Positions 1 to 11,227 of a DNA stretch of 64,000 nucleotides are shown here, one piece after another (the first letter of the stretch is position 1; each line of letters begins with the position of its first letter). The position numbers and the translations under genes were made by a program. The DNA is from Mycobacterium spongiae (GTDB taxonomy: Bacteria; Actinomycetota; Actinomycetes; Mycobacteriales; Mycobacteriaceae): assembly GCF_018278905.1 (NCBI RefSeq), contig NZ_CP046600.1:1488001-1552000 (forward strand), read 5' to 3'. Below the pieces are notes generated by a model. The model ran no database searches. It was not told the origin of the DNA and saw nothing but the letters and a program-made list of their open reading frames with translations.

Positions 1-502
1 CGACCTCGTACGAGATGACCTGCGCCGTCGAGCGGACCCCGCCCAACAGCGGGTATGTCGAGCCCGACGCCCACCCGCCCAGCACGATGCCGTAGACCCC
101 GATCGCCGACATCGCCAGGATGAACAGGACCGCCACTGGCAGATCGGTGAGCTGCAGTGGCGTCTGGTGGCCGAACACCGACACTTCGGGGCCGAACGGG
201 ATGACTGCGAACGCCGTAAACGCGGGAATCACCGAGATGATCGGTGCCACAAAGTAAACGACACGATCGATGCCGCCGGGCGTGATGCTTTCTTTGAGTG
301 CCAGCTTGATGCCATCAGCCAAACTCTGCAGGGCGCCTTTGGGTCCCACGCGGTTGGGGCCGGGCCGCAGCTGCATCCGGCCCAGCAGCTTGCGCTCGGC
401 CAGGATCGCCACCAACACCGTCAGCATGAGAAACACGAATACGGCCAGTACCTTGGCCACCACGAGCCACCAGGGGTCGTGACCGAAGGCGGTGAGGGTC
501 AT
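1..502 (-). CDS. nuoH: NADH-quinone oxidoreductase subunit H, 5' part only
   Basis: Membrane subunit of complex I that couples the peripheral arm to the proton-pumping arm and helps form the quinone site. The minus strand translates from ATG at 502 as [15 protein letters not shown], a first membrane helix, then the family motif [20 protein letters not shown], and further hydrophobic segments up to the left edge. About 167 codons are present of the roughly 400 expected, so the C-terminal part lies outside the window. The ATG overlaps the nuoG stop (ATGA), which indicates translational coupling. It is open to the window edge, so it is a truncation by sampling and not a broken gene. Confidence 0.93.
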   Translation of the reverse strand, partial: MTLTAFGHDPWWLVVAKVLAVFVFLMLTVLVAILAERKLLGRMQLRPGPNRVGPKGALQSLADGIKLALKESITPGGIDRVVYFVAPIISVIPAFTAFAVIPFGPEVSVFGHQTPLQLTDLPVAVLFILAMSAIGVYGIVLGGWASGSTYPLLGGVRSTAQVISYEV

Positions 503-2937
503 GTTCCTACTCCGATCCGCACAATGCTGCCGAGGGTGACGCCCAATTGCTGGTGCACCGCCGAACCCGGCGAGTTCAGTGGGAGCCACACCACGCGATC
601 CGGCATGTCGGTGACGGTCAGCGGCAGCGTAATCGATCCGCGTGACGTGCTGACCGTGACCGAATCGCCGCCGGCGGCGCCGATCTCGGCCGCCGTGTCG
701 GCAGACAAGCGCACCACGGGTGTGCGCGCCGTACCGGCTAGATGCGGTTCACCGTCCTGCAGCCGGCCGGCGTCGAGCAACATTCGCCAGCCGGTCAACA
801 CGGCTTCGCCCGACCCCGGTTGGGTGGACTGGCTTTTCGATTCGGTGGTGCTGACGTGCGGGCTGGCGGCGTGCTTGCCGTCCCAGATACCCAGCCCGAC
901 CAGCTCCTCCCGCGCGGCTTCGACGGTCGGCACTCCCAGATGGACGCCCATTTCGTCGGCTAGCGCGTCGAGCACCCGATGGTCCGCCTGTCCGGCTTGC
1001 TGGGTAGTGCCGTGCAGCGCGGGTTCGAACGCTCGGTAGCGGCCCTCCCAGTTGACGAAGGCGCCGGACTTCTGCGTCGTTGGTGCGACAGGGAACACCA
1101 CGTCGGCACGTTCGGTGACGGCGCTGTGGCGCAGCTCGAGGCTGACGACGAAGCCGGCGGCGTCCACCGCGGCCAGCACCGCGTTCGGGTCGGCGAAGTC
1201 GGCGGGCTCGACACCGCCGACGACCAGCGCGCCCAGTGTCCCGGCGGTGGCGGCGGCCAGCATGCCGTCCGCGTCTCGTCCGGCCGCGCCCGGCAGTTCG
1301 GTGACGTGCCACGCCGCGCAGACCTGCGAGCGCGCCGCCTCATCGGCGAGTGGTCGACCACCGGGCAACAGCGTGGGCAGGGCTCCGGCTTCCAACGCCG
1401 CGCGCTCTCCAGCGCGCCGTGGCACCCAGGCCAGCCGGGCACCGGTGGTGTCGGCGAGCCGGGCGGCGGCGGACAAGCCTCCCGTGACGGTGGCCAAGCG
1501 TTCACCGACCATGATCACCGCTCCCGGCGTGGCCAGCAGATCGCCTAGCTCACCGGTGGCCAGCCCGTCCAGCGCCGAAGCCTCATGGCCGGGAGTGGTT
1601 TTGAGTAACCGGCCGGACATCTTCTCCAAGGCGCGCGTGGCGAACGGCGCGATCGCGTACACCGGAACACCGTGTTTGCGGGCGGCCTTGCGCAGTCGCA
1701 GGAACACAATCGGCGACTCGTCTTCGGGCTCGAACCCGACCAGCAACACGACCGGCGCCGACTCCAGGTCGGCGTAGCTGACAGTCACTGGCCGCCCCGC
1801 GACGCGGGACGCCAGAAAGTCGGTTTCCTCGGCCGAGTGTGGACGGGCTCGGAAGTCGATATCGTTGGTGTCCAGGGCGATTCGCGCAAACTTGGTGTAG
1901 GCGTAGGCGTCTTCCACGGTGGCGCGCCCGCCCACCAGCACTCCCGTGTTGCCGCGGGCCGCCTCGAGGCCCTGGGCGGCCGCGACCATCGCGTGCGACC
2001 ACGACGCCGGCATAAGAGAACCGTCCTCATCGCGGATGAGGGGAGTGGTGATCACGTCGGGAGCGGTGGCGTAGGTGAAGGCCCACCGGCCCTTATCGCA
2101 GTTCCATTCTTCGTTGACTTCCGGATCGTCGCCGGCCAGCCGGCGCAGCACCTTGCCGCGGCGGTGGTCGGTGCGCTGGGCACACCCCGACGCACAGTGC
2201 TCGCACACGCTGGGGCTGGAGACGAGATCGAATGGGCGGGCTCGGAATCGGTAGGCGGTTCCGGTCAGTGCGCCTACCGGGCAGATCTGCACCGTGTTGC
2301 CGGAGAAGTAGGAGTCGAACGGTTCGGTCGCGTAAATGCCGACCTGTTGGAGGGCGCCGCGCTCCTGCATGTCGATGAAGGGATCGCCAGCGATCTGCTC
2401 GGAGAACCGCGTGCAGCGGGCGCACAGGATGCAACGTTCGCGGTCGAGCAGCACCTGTGACGAGATATTGATCGGTTTGGCAAACGTGCGTTTGACGTCG
2501 GTAAAGCGGGAATCGGCCCGGCCGTTGGACATTGCCTGGTTTTGCAGCGGGCATTCGCCGCCCTTGTCGCACATGGGGCAGTCCAGCGGATGATTGATCA
2601 GCAGCAATTCCATCACGCCGTGCTGGGCTTTGTCCGCGGCCTCGGAGGTCAACTGGGTACGCACCACCATGTCGTCGGTGGCGACGGTGGTGCACGATGC
2701 CAGCGGTTTGCGTTGTCCCTCCACCTCGACCAGACATTGCCGGCATGCCCCGACCGGGTCGAGCAGCGGGTGGTCACAGAACCGCGGGATCTGGATGCCC
2801 ATCAGCTCGGCCGCGCGAATCACCAATGTTCCCTTCGGAACACTGATCTGGCTACCGTCGATCGACAGCGTCACCATTTCGGGTGGGCTCACTTCGTCGC
2901 CGGTGTGGGTGTTGGCCGCACCAGAAAGGCTTGTCAT
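499..2937 (-). CDS. nuoG: NADH-quinone oxidoreductase subunit G
   Basis: Iron-sulfur subunit of the peripheral arm of complex I, 812 residues, close to the roughly 806 of the M. tuberculosis protein. It has an N-terminal [2Fe-2S] ferredoxin domain with cysteines 54, 65, 68 and 82, then the cluster-ligand stretches [13 protein letters not shown] and [13 protein letters not shown], and the CEHCASGC motif of the molybdopterin-oxidoreductase-like part. ATG at 2937 has only a weak ribosome-binding site. An internal ATG at codon 21 ([10 protein letters not shown]) is a possible alternative, but the longer N-terminus resembles the M. tuberculosis form. It lies 7 bp after nuoF and overlaps nuoH by four bases. 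Confidence 0.96.
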   Translation of the reverse strand: MTSLSGAANTHTGDEVSPPEMVTLSIDGSQISVPKGTLVIRAAELMGIQIPRFCDHPLLDPVGACRQCLVEVEGQRKPLASCTTVATDDMVVRTQLTSEAADKAQHGVMELLLINHPLDCPMCDKGGECPLQNQAMSNGRADSRFTDVKRTFAKPINISSQVLLDRERCILCARCTRFSEQIAGDPFIDMQERGALQQVGIYATEPFDSYFSGNTVQICPVGALTGTAYRFRARPFDLVSSPSVCEHCASGCAQRTDHRRGKVLRRLAGDDPEVNEEWNCDKGRWAFTYATAPDVITTPLIRDEDGSLMPASWSHAMVAAAQGLEAARGNTGVLVGGRATVEDAYAYTKFARIALDTNDIDFRARPHSAEETDFLASRVAGRPVTVSYADLESAPVVLLVGFEPEDESPIVFLRLRKAARKHGVPVYAIAPFATRALEKMSGRLLKTTPGHEASALDGLATGELGDLLATPGAVIMVGERLATVTGGLSAAARLADTTGARLAWVPRRAGERAALEAGALPTLLPGGRPLADEAARSQVCAAWHVTELPGAAGRDADGMLAAATAGTLGALVVGGVEPADFADPNAVLAAVDAAGFVVSLELRHSAVTERADVVFPVAPTTQKSGAFVNWEGRYRAFEPALHGTTQQAGQADHRVLDALADEMGVHLGVPTVEAAREELVGLGIWDGKHAASPHVSTTESKSQSTQPGSGEAVLTGWRMLLDAGRLQDGEPHLAGTARTPVVRLSADTAAEIGAAGGDSVTVSTSRGSITLPLTVTDMPDRVVWLPLNSPGSAVHQQLGVTLGSIVRIGVGT

Positions 2938-2944
2938 CTGGGGG

Positions 2945-4318
2945 TCACACCCTTTCCGTCGGGTTTCTGTTGGTTCCGCTGGGCTTCAGCATGGAGTCTC
3001 GTGGGTCGAACGGGCACCCGCCACCGTCGATGTGAGCCAGATACTCGTCGCGGAAGTATTCGAGCGACGACATCACCGGGCTCGCGGCTCCATCACCCAA
3101 CGCGCAGAACGACTTTCCCAAGATGGAGTCGGAAATGTCGGACAATTTGTCGAGATCCTCGGGCGTGCCCGCTCCGGTTTCCAGCCGCTCGTAGATCTTG
3201 TCCAGCCAGAAGGTGCCTTCCCGGCACGGGGTGCACTTGCCGCATGATTCGTGCTTGTAGAACTCGGTCCAGCGCCGTACCGCGCGGACGACGCAGGTGG
3301 TGTCGTCGAAGATCTCCAGCGCCTTGGTCCCCAGCATCGAGCCGGCCGCACCGACACCCTCGTAGTCCAGCGGTACGTCCAAATGTTCGGCGGTAAGCAG
3401 TGGTGTTGAGGACCCGCCGGGCGTCCAAAACTTCAGCCGTTGCCCCGCTCGCACCCCGCCGGCGTAGTCGAGCAACTCCCGCAACGTGATTCCCAGCGGC
3501 GCCTCGTATTGGCCGGGGCGGGTCACGTGCCCGGACAGCGAGTAGAGGGTGAATCCAGGCGATTTCTCGCTGCCCATCGAGCGGAACCAGTCGATGCCGT
3601 TGAGCACGATCGACGGGACGCTGGCGATCGTTTCGACGTTGTTGATCACCGTGGGGCAGCCGTAGAGGCCCGACACCGCGGGAAACGGTGGGCGCAGCCG
3701 TGGCTGGCCGCGCCGGCCTTCCAGCGAATCGAGCAGTGCGGTCTCTTCGCCACAGATGTAGGCGCCGGCGCCGGCATGTACGACAAGCTCCAGGCTGAAG
3801 CCGGAACCGGCGACATCGCGGCCGAGGAAGCCAGCGGCGTAGGCCTCGGCCACCGCGTTCTGCAGCCGCCGCAGCACCGGCAGCACTTCACCACGCACGT
3901 AGATAAACGCATGGTTGGCCCGGATTGCGTAGGCGGCAATGATGATGCCCTCGATGAGCACATGCGGCGTCGCCAACATCAGCGGGATGTCTTTGCACGT
4001 ACCGGGTTCGGATTCGTCGGCGTTGACCACGAGATAGTGCGGCTTCGCGGCGGCCCCAGTGGCGCCTTGCGGGATGAACGACCACTTGGTTCCGGTGGAG
4101 AAGCCGGCGCCACCGCGTCCGCGCAGTCCCGAGTCCTTGACGGTTCCGATGACGTCGTCGGGATCCATGGCCAGGGCCTTCGTCATGGCCTGATAGCCGC
4201 CGTGGCGTTGGTAGGTCGCCAGTGTCCACGATTCGGGATCGTCCCAGTAGCGGCTGATCACCGGTGTCAGCGGCGTTGCCTGGGCGCTGGACGTTGTGGT
4301 CCCCGACGTTGTGGTCAT
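2945..4318 (-). CDS. nuoF: NADH-quinone oxidoreductase subunit F
   Basis: NADH-binding flavoprotein subunit of complex I (NADH to FMN to the N3 cluster), 457 residues. The glycine-rich nucleotide-binding loop [13 protein letters not shown] is at residues 67-79. The [4Fe-4S] ligand motif [13 protein letters not shown] is in the C-terminal third. ATG at 4318 overlaps the nuoE stop by four bases, which fixes the start. The first about 15 residues are Thr/Ser-rich and slightly longer than in M. tuberculosis, and are probably not part of the fold. Confidence 0.96.
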   Translation of the reverse strand: MTTTSGTTTSSAQATPLTPVISRYWDDPESWTLATYQRHGGYQAMTKALAMDPDDVIGTVKDSGLRGRGGAGFSTGTKWSFIPQGATGAAAKPHYLVVNADESEPGTCKDIPLMLATPHVLIEGIIIAAYAIRANHAFIYVRGEVLPVLRRLQNAVAEAYAAGFLGRDVAGSGFSLELVVHAGAGAYICGEETALLDSLEGRRGQPRLRPPFPAVSGLYGCPTVINNVETIASVPSIVLNGIDWFRSMGSEKSPGFTLYSLSGHVTRPGQYEAPLGITLRELLDYAGGVRAGQRLKFWTPGGSSTPLLTAEHLDVPLDYEGVGAAGSMLGTKALEIFDDTTCVVRAVRRWTEFYKHESCGKCTPCREGTFWLDKIYERLETGAGTPEDLDKLSDISDSILGKSFCALGDGAASPVMSSLEYFRDEYLAHIDGGGCPFDPRDSMLKPSGTNRNPTERV

Positions 4319-5076
4319 GGACGGCCTTCCGGCCCTGGGGGGGCTTGCATGTCGTTTTCTTGCGCCACCCGCAAACCGGCCAGCGTGGCCGCACCGGCTC
4401 CGCCTTGGCCTTCGTCACGACGCTGGTCGGGTTGGCCCGCCAGAATGCGGGACGTTTCCCGGAAGGCGCACAGCGGAGCGCCCCGGGTAGGCGCTTGCGG
4501 TGTGCCGGAGCGCAAGGAGTCGACCAGCTCCCGGGCCGACTCGGGGGTCTGGTTGTCGAAGAACTCCCAGTTGACCATCACCACCGGCGCGAAATCGCAG
4601 GCAGCGTTGCATTCAATATGTTGTAAGGTGATCGCCCTGTCGGCCGTGGTCTCGTCGTGCCCGACGCCCAGGTGGTCTTTGAGCGCCTCGAATATGGCAT
4701 CGCCGCCCATCACCGCGCACAGCGTGTTGGTGCACACACCGACCAGGTACTCACCGGTGGGTTCGCGGCGGTACATGGTGTAGAAGCTGGCCACCGCGGA
4801 CACCTCGGCGCCGGTCAGGCCCAACTGGTCAGCGCAGAATGTCAGGCCCGCCGGGGTCAGGTAGGAGTCCTCGGCCTGAACCAGGTGCAACAACGGCAAG
4901 AGTGCTGAACGCTCGTTGGGATACCGGGCGATGATCTCCTTGGCGTCGACTTCCAGCCGCGCCTGCACGTCTGCTGAATACGACTGCGGGGCACCGTCGA
5001 CCTGGAATTGCCCGGGCTCTTCGGGTGGCGGCCCGAGCTGGAGGAATACCGGCTGACCGTCGGGCGCCTGCGTCAT
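4315..5076 (-). CDS. nuoE: NADH-quinone oxidoreductase subunit E
   Basis: Thioredoxin-like [2Fe-2S] subunit that sits beside NuoF in the electron-input module, 253 residues. The cluster ligands are Cys115 and Cys120 (GVCTNTLC) and Cys156 and Cys160 (ECNAAC). A roughly 60-residue C-terminal tail rich in Gly, Ala and Arg follows, as in the M. tuberculosis protein. The start at 5076 was chosen over a longer reading because ATG overlaps the nuoD stop as ATGA and the upstream codons lie inside nuoD. Confidence 0.96.
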   Translation of the reverse strand: MTQAPDGQPVFLQLGPPPEEPGQFQVDGAPQSYSADVQARLEVDAKEIIARYPNERSALLPLLHLVQAEDSYLTPAGLTFCADQLGLTGAEVSAVASFYTMYRREPTGEYLVGVCTNTLCAVMGGDAIFEALKDHLGVGHDETTADRAITLQHIECNAACDFAPVVMVNWEFFDNQTPESARELVDSLRSGTPQAPTRGAPLCAFRETSRILAGQPDQRRDEGQGGAGAATLAGLRVAQENDMQAPPGPEGRP

Positions 5077-6404
5077 CGGTCCACCCCGCCCATCACCGGG
5101 TCGATGCTGGCGACCGCGGCGATCAAATCGGCGACCATCGAGCCTTCGCACATCGCGGCAACCGACTGCAGGTTGGTGAAGGACGGGTCCCGGTAGTGCA
5201 CCCGGTAGGGGCGGGTACCGCCGTCGCTGACCATGTGCACGCCGAGCTCACCTCGTGGTGATTCCACCGACACGTAGACCTGGCCCGGCGGAACGCGAAT
5301 TCCCTCGGTAACCAACTTGAAGTGGTGAATCAACGCTTCCATCGAGCCGCCCATGATTTTCGCGATGTGCTCCGGGGAGTTGCCCATTCCGTCGGGGCCG
5401 ACTTCGAGATCGGCGGGCCAAGCGATTTTGCGGTCGGAGACCATGACCGGTCCCGGACGCAACTTGTCCAGGCACTGCTCCACAATCTTCACCGATTCCC
5501 ACATCTCCTTGACGCGAATCATGTAGCGCCCGTAAGCATCACAACGATCATCGGTGATCACGTCGAACTCGTAGTTCTCGTATCCGCAATAGGGCTCGCT
5601 CTTGCGCAGGTCGTGGGGCAATCCGGTGGACCGCAGAATCGGGCCGGTGATGCCCAGGGCCATGCATCCGGTCAAGTCCAGGTAGCCCACACCCTCGGTG
5701 CGGGCCTTCCAGATGGCGTTTTCGTTGAGGAGGTCGCCCATCTCGCGCAGCGGTTGGCGCAACTGCTTGAGTGCTTCGGCGATCTCGCTGGCCGCATTGT
5801 CGGGTAGGTCTTGAGCCACCCCGCCGGGTCGGATGTAGGCGCTGTTCATCCGCAAACCGGTGATGGATTCGAACAGCTTCAGGATGATCTCTCGTGCCCG
5901 GAACCCAACGAACATCGGGGTCATGGCACCCAGCTCCATGCCGCCGGTCGCTAATGCCACCAGATGCGATGAGATCCGGTTGAGCTCCATCATCATCACC
6001 CGGATCACGTTGACCCGTTCGGGTATCTCGTCGGTGATCCCGAGCAGTTTTTCCACGCCCAGGCAGTAGGCAGTTTCGTTGAAGAACGGGGACAGGTAAT
6101 CCATCCGGGTCACGAAGGTGACGCCCTGTGCCCAGTAGCGGTATTCGAGATTCTTCTCAATGCCGGTGTGTAGATAGCCGATTCCGCATCGAGCCTCGAT
6201 GACCGTTTCACCCTCGATCTCGAGGATCAGCCGGAGTACCCCGTGGGTGGAGGGGTGCTGGGGTCCCATGTTGACCACGATGCGTTCACCGGGGTCCGCA
6301 TCGCGCGCGGCCGCAACGATCTCATCCCAGTCTTGGCCGCCGGCAACCACAAGGGTCTCGGCGGCGCCGCTCCCGTCCTGCGTCGTCGCGGTGGATTTGC
6401 CCAT
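5073..6404 (-). CDS. nuoD: NADH-quinone oxidoreductase subunit D
   Basis: The 49-kDa-type subunit of the quinone-binding module of complex I, 443 residues. It contains the family signature [11 protein letters not shown], the segment [14 protein letters not shown] that lines the quinone pocket, and the C-terminal DPVMGGVDR. The start is ATG at 6404, which shares one base with the nuoC stop (TGATG). The open frame upstream overlaps nuoC and is not needed. Stop and start overlaps with both neighbours indicate stoichiometric translation with nuoC and nuoE. Confidence 0.96.
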   Translation of the reverse strand: MGKSTATTQDGSGAAETLVVAGGQDWDEIVAAARDADPGERIVVNMGPQHPSTHGVLRLILEIEGETVIEARCGIGYLHTGIEKNLEYRYWAQGVTFVTRMDYLSPFFNETAYCLGVEKLLGITDEIPERVNVIRVMMMELNRISSHLVALATGGMELGAMTPMFVGFRAREIILKLFESITGLRMNSAYIRPGGVAQDLPDNAASEIAEALKQLRQPLREMGDLLNENAIWKARTEGVGYLDLTGCMALGITGPILRSTGLPHDLRKSEPYCGYENYEFDVITDDRCDAYGRYMIRVKEMWESVKIVEQCLDKLRPGPVMVSDRKIAWPADLEVGPDGMGNSPEHIAKIMGGSMEALIHHFKLVTEGIRVPPGQVYVSVESPRGELGVHMVSDGGTRPYRVHYRDPSFTNLQSVAAMCEGSMVADLIAAVASIDPVMGGVDR

Positions 6405-7135
6405 CACTGGTAGCCCCTCCGCTCGTCGGGCGGGGGTATCTGCGCGCCCTTGTATTCCACTGGAACGCCGCCCAGTGGGTAGTCCTTGCGTTGCGGATGC
6501 CCCTGCCAATCGTCGGGCATCTCGATTCGGGTCAGCGACGGATGGCCGTCGAAAATGATCCCGAAGAAGTCGTAGGTCTCGCGCTCGTGCCAGTCGTTGG
6601 TCGGGTAGACGGCAAACAGCGACGGAATGTGCGGATCACTGTCGGGCGCCGAGACTTCCAGTCGCAGGCGGCGGCCATGGGTGATCGACTGCAATGGGTA
6701 GACGGCGTGCAGTTCCCGCTCGGTCTCGTGCGGGTAGTGCACCCCGTTGACGCCGAGGCACAGTTCGAAACGCAGTTCCGGTTCGTCGCGCAGATGCTGG
6801 GCCACCTGCGGCAGCAGATCCCGACGGACGTGCAGGGTCAGCTCGTCGCGGTCCACCACGACTTTCTCAATCGCGCTGTCGGCGTCGATATCGCTGCGCC
6901 GGAGGGCCTCGGCGAGCTGATCGACCACGTCGTCGAAGTAGCTGCCGTACGGCCGCGGACTACTGCCCGGGAGCACGACTTCGCGCACCAACCGTCCGTA
7001 TCCCGAGGTATCGCCGGTGCCGCTGATTCCGAACATGCCGCGGCGAACGTCGACTATTTCGCCACCGCCGGCCGCTGGTACCTCGGGGCCGGAACCGCCG
7101 GCAGCCTCGCGTGGATCCTGGTCCGGCGGGCTCAT
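6404..7135 (-). CDS. nuoC: NADH-quinone oxidoreductase subunit C
   Basis: The 30-kDa-type subunit of the hydrophilic arm of complex I, 243 residues. The conserved core includes the segment [20 protein letters not shown] and the following [18 protein letters not shown] typical of NuoC. The first about 45 residues are a Pro/Gly-rich extension, also seen in mycobacterial NuoC. The start is ATG at 7135 overlapping the nuoB stop (ATGA). It is not fused to nuoD, unlike in some enterobacteria. Confidence 0.96.
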   Translation of the reverse strand: MSPPDQDPREAAGGSGPEVPAAGGGEIVDVRRGMFGISGTGDTSGYGRLVREVVLPGSSPRPYGSYFDDVVDQLAEALRRSDIDADSAIEKVVVDRDELTLHVRRDLLPQVAQHLRDEPELRFELCLGVNGVHYPHETERELHAVYPLQSITHGRRLRLEVSAPDSDPHIPSLFAVYPTNDWHERETYDFFGIIFDGHPSLTRIEMPDDWQGHPQRKDYPLGGVPVEYKGAQIPPPDERRGYQ

Positions 7136-7686
7136 CGCAGCAGTCCGCGCATCTCGATCGTGGGCCTGGCCCCCAGCGCCGCCTCTTCCGCTTCGGCGAT
7201 GGCGCGTTCCCGGTTGACGCCGAGCGGCATTTCCTGAATCTTCTCGTGCAGCTTCAGAATTGCGTACAGCAGCATCTCGGGACGCGGCGGGCAGCCGGGC
7301 AGGTAGATGTCGACCGGTACGACGTGGTCCACGCCCTGGACGATCGCGTAGTTGTTGAACATGCCGCCGGACGATGCGCACACGCCCATGGCCAGAACCC
7401 ATTTCGGCTCGGCCATCTGGTCGTAGATCTGGCGCAGCACCGGCGCCATCTTCTGACTGACCCGGCCGGCCACGATCATCAGATCGGCTTGTCGCGGCGT
7501 CGCCGAGAACCGCTCCATTCCGAACCGCGCGAGGTCGAATCTCGGCCCGGCGGTCGCCATCATTTCGATTGCGCAGCAGGCGAGCCCGAAGGTCGCCGGC
7601 CACAGTGAGTTCTTCCGGACGTAGCCGGCTACCTTTTCGACTGTCGACAGCAGGATCCCGCCGGGCAGCTGTTCTTCCAGGCCCAC
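7132..7686 (-). CDS. nuoB: NADH-quinone oxidoreductase subunit B
   Basis: Carries the terminal [4Fe-4S] cluster N2, which reduces quinone; 184 residues. Ligand motifs are the adjacent cysteines 37 and 38 in [11 protein letters not shown], then [10 protein letters not shown] and LPGCPPRPE. The length and motif order are standard. Unlike the rest of the operon, a 26-bp gap separates it from nuoA. Confidence 0.97.
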   Translation of the reverse strand: MGLEEQLPGGILLSTVEKVAGYVRKNSLWPATFGLACCAIEMMATAGPRFDLARFGMERFSATPRQADLMIVAGRVSQKMAPVLRQIYDQMAEPKWVLAMGVCASSGGMFNNYAIVQGVDHVVPVDIYLPGCPPRPEMLLYAILKLHEKIQEMPLGVNRERAIAEAEEAALGARPTIEMRGLLR

Positions 7687-7712
7687 GACCTACCTCAATC
7701 CCATTTCGGCCC

Positions 7713-8102
7713 TCAATCCCACGTCAGGCCTCCGCGGCGCCACACATAGGCATAAGCTACGAACACCGTCAGCATGAATATCGCCATTTCGACCAGCGCG
7801 AACGTGCCCAACGAGTCGTAGCTGACGGCCCATGGGTAGAGGAACACGATTTCGATGTCGAACACGATGAACAACATTGCGGTCAGGTAGTACTTGATCG
7901 GGAAGCGCTGCCCGCTTGACGCAGGGGCGCCGCTGGCCCCGGTACTGGCTGGAGTGTCGGTGGGTTCGATCCCGCATTCGTAGGCGGCCAGTTTTGAGCG
8001 GTTGAACCGCGACGGTCCGACGAGGCTCGCGATCACGACCGACACCACCGCGAAAGCGGCCGCCACCGCCGCCAGTACCAGGATGGGTATGTAGACGTTC
8101 AA
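7713..8102 (-). CDS. nuoA: NADH-quinone oxidoreductase subunit A
   Basis: Small membrane subunit of complex I, 129 residues with three predicted helices. Family motifs are [28 protein letters not shown] and [20 protein letters not shown]. The start is TTG at 8102, read as [10 protein letters not shown] and preceded by a GGAGCGAG purine stretch. No in-frame ATG or GTG fits the conserved N-terminus. It is the first gene of the nuo operon, so the promoter should lie in 8103-8501. Confidence 0.96.
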   Translation of the reverse strand: MNVYIPILVLAAVAAAFAVVSVVIASLVGPSRFNRSKLAAYECGIEPTDTPASTGASGAPASSGQRFPIKYYLTAMLFIVFDIEIVFLYPWAVSYDSLGTFALVEMAIFMLTVFVAYAYVWRRGGLTWD

Positions 8103-8501
8103 CTCGCTCCATGGTGCGTCGTACGTGCCGCCGGCACGTGGCCGGGCGGTTGACTGGGCTGCTGTGATGGACCGGGCTTGTGGGCCGTCACCGTGACCTT
8201 AAACATAGTCGCGGGGCGGCCGGCGCACATGTCCGGGGTCGGCCTTGCGGCGCCCGCAGTATTCGATGACGACCGCACGATTCGATACCGGCCCGAGTCG
8301 TGGGTGCCGCCGGGACAGCACAACGAAGCGCAGTTCAGCGCAGGTCAACGCCGTTCAACGGCGCCCGGGGCCACATCGATGAATGTTTCGTTAATCGCAG
8401 GAGAAGCCAAGGGTGTCTCGCTACTGTCGGCACCATCGGCTAATCCACGTATTTCGCGAACTCCGCTTGAAATCGACAAACGATCTGGGAGGATTCGAGC
8501 T
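8103..8501. promoter_or_regulatory. Divergent intergenic region between nuoA and PPE52-like
   Basis: About 400 bp that must hold the minus-strand nuo promoter and the plus-strand PPE promoter. One short inverted repeat, GTCACCGTGAC, lies at 8187-8197, about 85 bp upstream of the nuoA start. A frame is open across part of this region on the plus strand but has no recognisable protein content. I see no clear sigma-A -35/-10 pair. Confidence 0.4.
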
Positions 8502-9806
8502 GTGAGTTTTGTATCGCTGCCGCCGGAGATTAACTCCCTGCGAATGTTCATTGGCGCGGGCACCGCGCCCATGTTGTCGGCGGCTGCGGCCTGGGATGGC
8601 CTTGCCGAAGAGTTGGGAATTGCGGCGCAATCGTTCTCATCGGTGACGTCCGGGTTGGCGGGTCAGGCATGGCAAGGCGCGGCAGCCATGGCGATGGCGG
8701 CCGCGGCCGCTCCCTACGCGGGCTGGCTCACCGCGGCGGCAGCTCAGTCCGCCGGAGCGGCGGGGCAGGCGCGCTCGGTGGCCAGCATCTTTGAGGCGGC
8801 CCAAGCCGCGACGGTGCTCCCGGAGGCGGTGTCGGCCAACCGCAACGCCTTCGTGCAGCTGGTGATGTCGAACCTGTTCGGTCAGAATGCGCCGGCGATA
8901 GCGGCGGCCGAGGCACTGTACGAAGAGATGTGGGCTGCGGATGTGGCCGCGATGTCGGGGTACTACGCCGGAGCGTCGGCGGTAGCCCAGCAGGTGGTGC
9001 CGTGGTCGAGCGTACTGCAGAAATTCCCGGGTCTGGCCGGTGCCGGCGCCGGCGCCACTGGCGACTCTGCAGCCGTCGGCGGTGCTCAGGGCGCCACCGG
9101 CGGCGCCGTCGGTGGCGGCGCGGTCGTGGGCGCCGGAGGTGCCGGCCTTGTGGGCGGAGTCGGTGCCGCCAGCGCCGGCGCAAGCAGCGGAGGTGCCGCC
9201 AGCTACGCCACCACTGCGGGCGGCGAGAGCGCTGGCGCGGGGGTTGCGCCGGCAAGTTCGACCTCGGCCAATGCAGGCGTGGGCGATGCCGGCATGGGCG
9301 GTGCCCATTTGGGCGGTGGTGCCATGATGGCGCCTATGGGCGCCGCAATGTTGGCGGCCAATGCCGCTCGTAGCGGTTCCGGGGGTGGTGGTCAGCCTGG
9401 CAACGGTGAGGCGAACGCTGGGGCCGCGAGTGCCGAGGCTTCAACTCAGCAAGCCGAAACACCGGACTCCATGGCTCAGGAAGTGGAAGCGCCGGAATCT
9501 GAGGCGCAGGAAGTCGCGCCATCGGCTCCACAGATAGCGGTACTGTCAACGTCGACTCCGGAAGTGGCGGCGGAGGGAGCCCCAGTGCTCAATGTCCAGG
9601 CGAGTCGCGGAAAGGGATCTGGAATCCCGCAGTCGACACTGCGCTCCGCGCGAGCTGGTACTAGCCCAGAGAGTGAAGCGCAGGAAGCTTCCGAGACCCC
9701 CGCGGAGGCGGAGGCAGCAGCGCCGACCTTGCGGCCGGAAGCGGCAACGGGGGAGTTGCGGCCCCGGGACACGCAAGAAGAGCGAATTCAGGTTCGCGGC
9801 GGCTGA
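8502..9806 (+). CDS. PPE52: PPE family protein, PPE52-like
   Basis: PPE protein of 434 residues, probably exported by a type VII (ESX) system. It begins [16 protein letters not shown] with the PPE motif near residue 8 and has the WxG turn in [11 protein letters not shown]. The second half is low complexity: a Gly/Ala-rich block, then repeats with Glu, such as SEAQEVE. The start is GTG at 8502 with a strong site GGGAGGA 8 bp upstream. The open frame extends 108 codons further upstream but has no PPE character there. The position between nuoA and the Rv3143-type gene matches PPE52 of M. tuberculosis. No PE partner is adjacent. Confidence 0.85.
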   Translation: MSFVSLPPEINSLRMFIGAGTAPMLSAAAAWDGLAEELGIAAQSFSSVTSGLAGQAWQGAAAMAMAAAAAPYAGWLTAAAAQSAGAAGQARSVASIFEAAQAATVLPEAVSANRNAFVQLVMSNLFGQNAPAIAAAEALYEEMWAADVAAMSGYYAGASAVAQQVVPWSSVLQKFPGLAGAGAGATGDSAAVGGAQGATGGAVGGGAVVGAGGAGLVGGVGAASAGASSGGAASYATTAGGESAGAGVAPASSTSANAGVGDAGMGGAHLGGGAMMAPMGAAMLAANAARSGSGGGGQPGNGEANAGAASAEASTQQAETPDSMAQEVEAPESEAQEVAPSAPQIAVLSTSTPEVAAEGAPVLNVQASRGKGSGIPQSTLRSARAGTSPESEAQEASETPAEAEAAAPTLRPEAATGELRPRDTQEERIQVRGG

Positions 9807-9816
9807 TCTTCGAGGA

Positions 9817-10218
9817 TTACAGCGCCGGGGCGCGCAAGAGGCCGAGCACCGTCTGTCCCAGCACAATGGGGTCGATGGGATGGGGTACCGCGGCTTCGGC
9901 TCGTGACCAGCTGGCCAGCCAAGCATCGTCAGGGCGCCCGGTTAGCACCACAATCGGCGGGCACGTCTCCAGTTCGTCTTTGAGCTGCTTGGCGATTCCC
10001 ATGCCTCCGGTCGGGGTCGCCTCGCCGTCGAGGATGGCAAGGTCAATGCCTCCTTCATCCATCCGACGCACGACCATCGGACCGGTTGCGACTTCGACGT
10101 AGGTCAACGCCGGCAGGTCCGGGTGTAGCCGCTTGCCCAACGCCTGCATCACCTCGTCGCGGGTCTGGACGTTGTCGCTGTAGACGAGGATCCGCAGGGC
10201 AGGTGTGGAGGCGGTCAC
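9817..10218 (-). CDS. Single-domain response regulator receiver, Rv3143-like
   Basis: Stand-alone receiver-type protein of 133 residues without an output domain, the same length as Rv3143. The likely phospho-acceptor is Asp64 in LAILDGEATPTGGMG, and the conserved Thr is in VVLTGRPDD. The N-terminal acidic pair typical of receivers is weak here (LVYSDN). It is the last gene of a minus-strand series, 30 bp after the YceI gene, and may be co-transcribed with the catabolic unit upstream. Its kinase and output partner are not visible in the window. Confidence 0.85.
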   Translation of the reverse strand: MTASTPALRILVYSDNVQTRDEVMQALGKRLHPDLPALTYVEVATGPMVVRRMDEGGIDLAILDGEATPTGGMGIAKQLKDELETCPPIVVLTGRPDDAWLASWSRAEAAVPHPIDPIVLGQTVLGLLRAPAL

Positions 10219-10248
10219 GCTGCAGATGGTACTGGTGGCGTCGCTACC

Positions 10249-10785
10249 CTACTGGGGCGCCCGCACGAAGACGACGTCGGCTGACGCGGTTGCCGTCGCG
10301 CCGATTGCGCCGAGCTTGTTCCAACCCAGGCCGAACCTGGACCGATCGAGTTGCGCTTCCCCAGATATGCGCACCGCACCGTCACCGAGGTCGGTGATTG
10401 TCACGGGCAAGGGTACTGGCGCGCTCTGTCCTTTGACGGTGAAGTCGGCCCGCAGGTCGGCGGCCTTGCCGGAGGTGGGCGCCAATGCGGTCACGACAAC
10501 ACTCATCTGCGGAAATCGGTCGGCATCGAAGAAATCGGCGGCAAGTAGGTGCTGGTCGCGGCGGTTGATGCCGGTGCGCAGCGACGCGACCATGATGTCG
10601 ACTCTGCCGAACACCGCGCCCTTGGCGGTGAGCTGGCCGTCGCCACTGAAGTCGGTGAACGCGCCCTTGACGGTGAGCAAGCCCCACATGTTCTTGACCT
10701 TGAACGTCACGCTCGAGCGATCTGGGACCAGATTCCACACCCCTGCCGAATCGGGATCACCCAGCAGCGTCTCCAACGTTGTCAT
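10249..10785 (-). CDS. YceI-family lipid-binding-like protein
   Basis: Protein of 178 residues matching the YceI/lipocalin-like barrel family that binds polyisoprenoid or amphiphilic ligands. The family pattern is WNLVPDRSSVTFKVKNMW, then GVFGRVDIMVASLRTG-like spacing and RDQHLLAADFFDADRFPQM. There is no signal peptide, so a cytoplasmic location is likely. Start ATG at 10785 has a GAGGTGA site. The longer open frame upstream lies inside the preceding gene. It starts 2 bp after the SnoaL-like gene. Its role in this unit is unknown. Confidence 0.85.
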   Translation of the reverse strand: MTTLETLLGDPDSAGVWNLVPDRSSVTFKVKNMWGLLTVKGAFTDFSGDGQLTAKGAVFGRVDIMVASLRTGINRRDQHLLAADFFDADRFPQMSVVVTALAPTSGKAADLRADFTVKGQSAPVPLPVTITDLGDGAVRISGEAQLDRSRFGLGWNKLGAIGATATASADVVFVRAPQ

Positions 10786-10787
10786 CG

Positions 10788-11216
10788 TCACCTCGTCTGT
10801 TGTGGTCGTTCGAGCAGTGGTGCGAGCTCGGCCGGGTCGAAGTATTCGTCGATGCGATTGATCAGGCCCACGGCGTTGATCTTGATCACGATACAAACTC
10901 GGATCGAGATCGGTCGGCCGGTGCGCCCGGTCGCGCGTAACACGTGTTGTTGTACGAAGCCCCTACTGGCGCCGTCGTCGAAGACCCGGCGGTCGAGAAG
11001 CTGATAGCGGCGCGCGGTGGTCGCGGAGGTGAACCATGCGATGACCCGCAGTGCGCGGGCCTTGTCGTCATCTTTGCCGGCGCCGACCCGCCACACCGCG
11101 ATGTCGTCGCTCCACAATCGGTCGACCGCCGCGATGTCGCCGTTCTCGATGGCCGTGAACAGTGTGTCGGCCACCTCCACGATGGCTTCGGCCGCGGTTG
11201 CGGGGGTAGGGGGCAC
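10788..11216 (-). CDS. SnoaL/NTF2-like small protein
   Basis: Protein of 142 residues with the alpha+beta cone pattern of the SnoaL/NTF2-like superfamily. The N-terminal helix DTLFTAIENGDIAAVDRLWSDD is typical, followed by strands such as RRYQLLDRRVF and RPISIRVCIVIKI and the end RIDEYFDPAELAPLL. Members are often isomerases, hydratases or dehydratases acting on small acids, but this one has no recognisable active site. It lies 11 bp after the DUF6285 gene and just before the YceI gene, suggesting a place in the same pathway. Confidence 0.8.
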   Translation of the reverse strand: MPPTPATAAEAIVEVADTLFTAIENGDIAAVDRLWSDDIAVWRVGAGKDDDKARALRVIAWFTSATTARRYQLLDRRVFDDGASRGFVQQHVLRATGRTGRPISIRVCIVIKINAVGLINRIDEYFDPAELAPLLERPQQTR

Positions 11217-11227
11217 GAGACTGGCTC

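Noticed and set aside
8178..8501. N-terminal extension of the PPE52-like protein by 108 codons
   Set aside because: PPE proteins begin directly at the PPE domain, and a strong ribosome-binding site precedes GTG 8502.
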